DNA of 64,000 bases from Limibacterium fermenti (GTDB taxonomy: Bacteria; Bacteroidota; Bacteroidia; Bacteroidales; Dysgonomonadaceae). The stretch spans positions 2,108,001-2,172,000 of the forward strand of contig NZ_CP159486.1 of NCBI RefSeq assembly GCF_041902845.1, given 5' to 3'. The notes below the pieces were generated by a model. It was not told the origin of the DNA, ran no database searches, and saw only the letters and a program-made list of their open reading frames with translations. Positions 63,580 to 64,000 of the stretch are shown here, piece by piece (position 1 is the first letter of the stretch; every line of letters starts with the position of its first letter). A program made the translations under genes and the position numbers.

Positions 63580-64000
63580 CTAAGAAGATGGCTTTTGTAA
63601 TTCCACCATATTTTTGTAGACCCCATCCGGTTTTTTCAGTAATTCCTGCGGCGCTCCCTGTTCGACTACCCGCCCGTCTTTGAGCACCACGATCTTATCG
63701 GCATTGGCCACGGTGCGCATGCGGTGGGCGATGATGAGTACCGTACGGTTTTTAACCAATTCCGAAATGCCGGCCTGTATCTTCGTTTCGTTTTCGGCGT
63801 CGACCGAAGCCGTCGCTTCGTCGAGCAACACGATGGGCGCATCTTTCAGCAAAGCCCGGGCAATGGATATGCGTTGCCTCTCACCGCCGGAAAGCGTACT
63901 GCCGTTTTCGCCGATAATGGTATGGTATCCGTCGGGCAATTTCTCGACAAAATCATCACACTGAGCGGCATGAGCCGCCTTCAACACCTCTTCGTCGGAC
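63580..64000 (-). CDS. ABC exporter ATPase domain (C-terminal part, cut by window edge)
   Basis: The last 140 residues of an ABC transporter whose beginning lies beyond the right edge. The ATPase part shows DGYHTIIGENGSTLSGGERQRISIARALL (Q-loop to signature), Walker B PIVLLDEATASVD, and the H-loop LIIAHRMRTVANAD, then VLKDGRVVEQGAPQELL. This is the exporter type (MsbA/LmrA-like), in which the ATPase is fused behind six membrane helices. The substrate is unknown. The reading frame is open to base 64000. Confidence 0.88.
   Translation of the reverse strand, partial: SDEEVLKAAHAAQCDDFVEKLPDGYHTIIGENGSTLSGGERQRISIARALLKDAPIVLLDEATASVDAENETKIQAGISELVKNRTVLIIAHRMRTVANADKIVVLKDGRVVEQGAPQELLKKPDGVYKNMVELQKPSS

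Noticed and set aside
1..64000. rRNA, tRNA, intact insertion sequence or prophage
   Set aside because: Gaps were read for tRNA-like stems, transposase and integrase signatures; none were recognised. A tRNA/Rfam scan would be the decisive test.

Overview
The window is chromosomal DNA of an anaerobic member of the Bacteroidota, order Bacteroidales, and most probably a Tannerella. The Bacteroidota assignment rests on a SusC/SusD pair with an ECF sigma factor and FecR anti-sigma, on promoters of the TAnnTTTG type, on a type IX secretion (T9SS) sorting domain, and on OprO/P-like porins. Tannerella is suggested by two things: a complete N-acetylmuramic acid (MurNAc) salvage cluster (NamZ, MurT, MurK, MurQ, AmpG), and a decayed protease gene that ends exactly in Lys-Leu-Ile-Lys-Lys and is preceded by a small lipoprotein gene, the layout of the KLIKK-protease/potempin modules of T. 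forsythia. No rRNA, tRNA, CRISPR array or intact insertion sequence was seen.

Layout. 1-2300: start of a phosphate pst operon (minus strand) behind an 11-bp-phased Pho box. 2353-7789: housekeeping genes on minus (folD, ffh, an SGNH hydrolase, a DUF4375 protein, ettA). 8011-8560: a toxin-antitoxin pair whose PIN toxin is broken. 8596-10055: thyA and folA. 10169-19297: ECF sigma, FecR, SusC, SusD and a surface lipoprotein. 19412-34605: peptidoglycan degradation and salvage (GH179/DigH-like lipoprotein, amidase-like protein, GT2, SpoIID-like protein, AmpG, NamZ, MurT, MurK, MurQ). Two small four-helix-bundle (S23) genes sit inside this run, each bracketed by inverted repeats. 34702-37137: a small unknown protein, gltS and an esterase.

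37169-41272 is a mosaic locus on minus. Three copies of one cytosolic protein gene (two about 99 % identical, one with a 331-bp deletion) alternate with potempin-like lipoproteins that share a leader but not a mature domain, and with amputated secreted protease genes. 41462-41922 is a highly degenerate array with a 21-bp period, just upstream of speA. 43934-50828: aroC, slyD, patB, a DUF3316 protein and parC on minus. 51121-53607: M48 lipoprotein, SugE/Gdx-type exporter, leucine-rich lipoprotein. 53662-61944: an aspartate/fumarate block (DcuC, isoaspartyl dipeptidase, porin, M14 peptidase, porin, aspartase). 62008-64000: a membrane-anchored regulator and the end of an ABC exporter.

How the genes fit together. 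The SusCD pair and the outer-membrane and periplasmic enzymes could take up and cut peptidoglycan. NamZ releases MurNAc, MurT imports it, MurK phosphorylates it and MurQ turns MurNAc-6-P into GlcNAc-6-P; AmpG would import larger muropeptides. The DcuC-AspA block fits amino-acid-fuelled fumarate respiration. Many gaps between genes are filled by tandem 7-mers (TAATTYG and relatives) or 8-mers (CAAGGAGA), which resemble the short tandem repeats of cyanobacteria.
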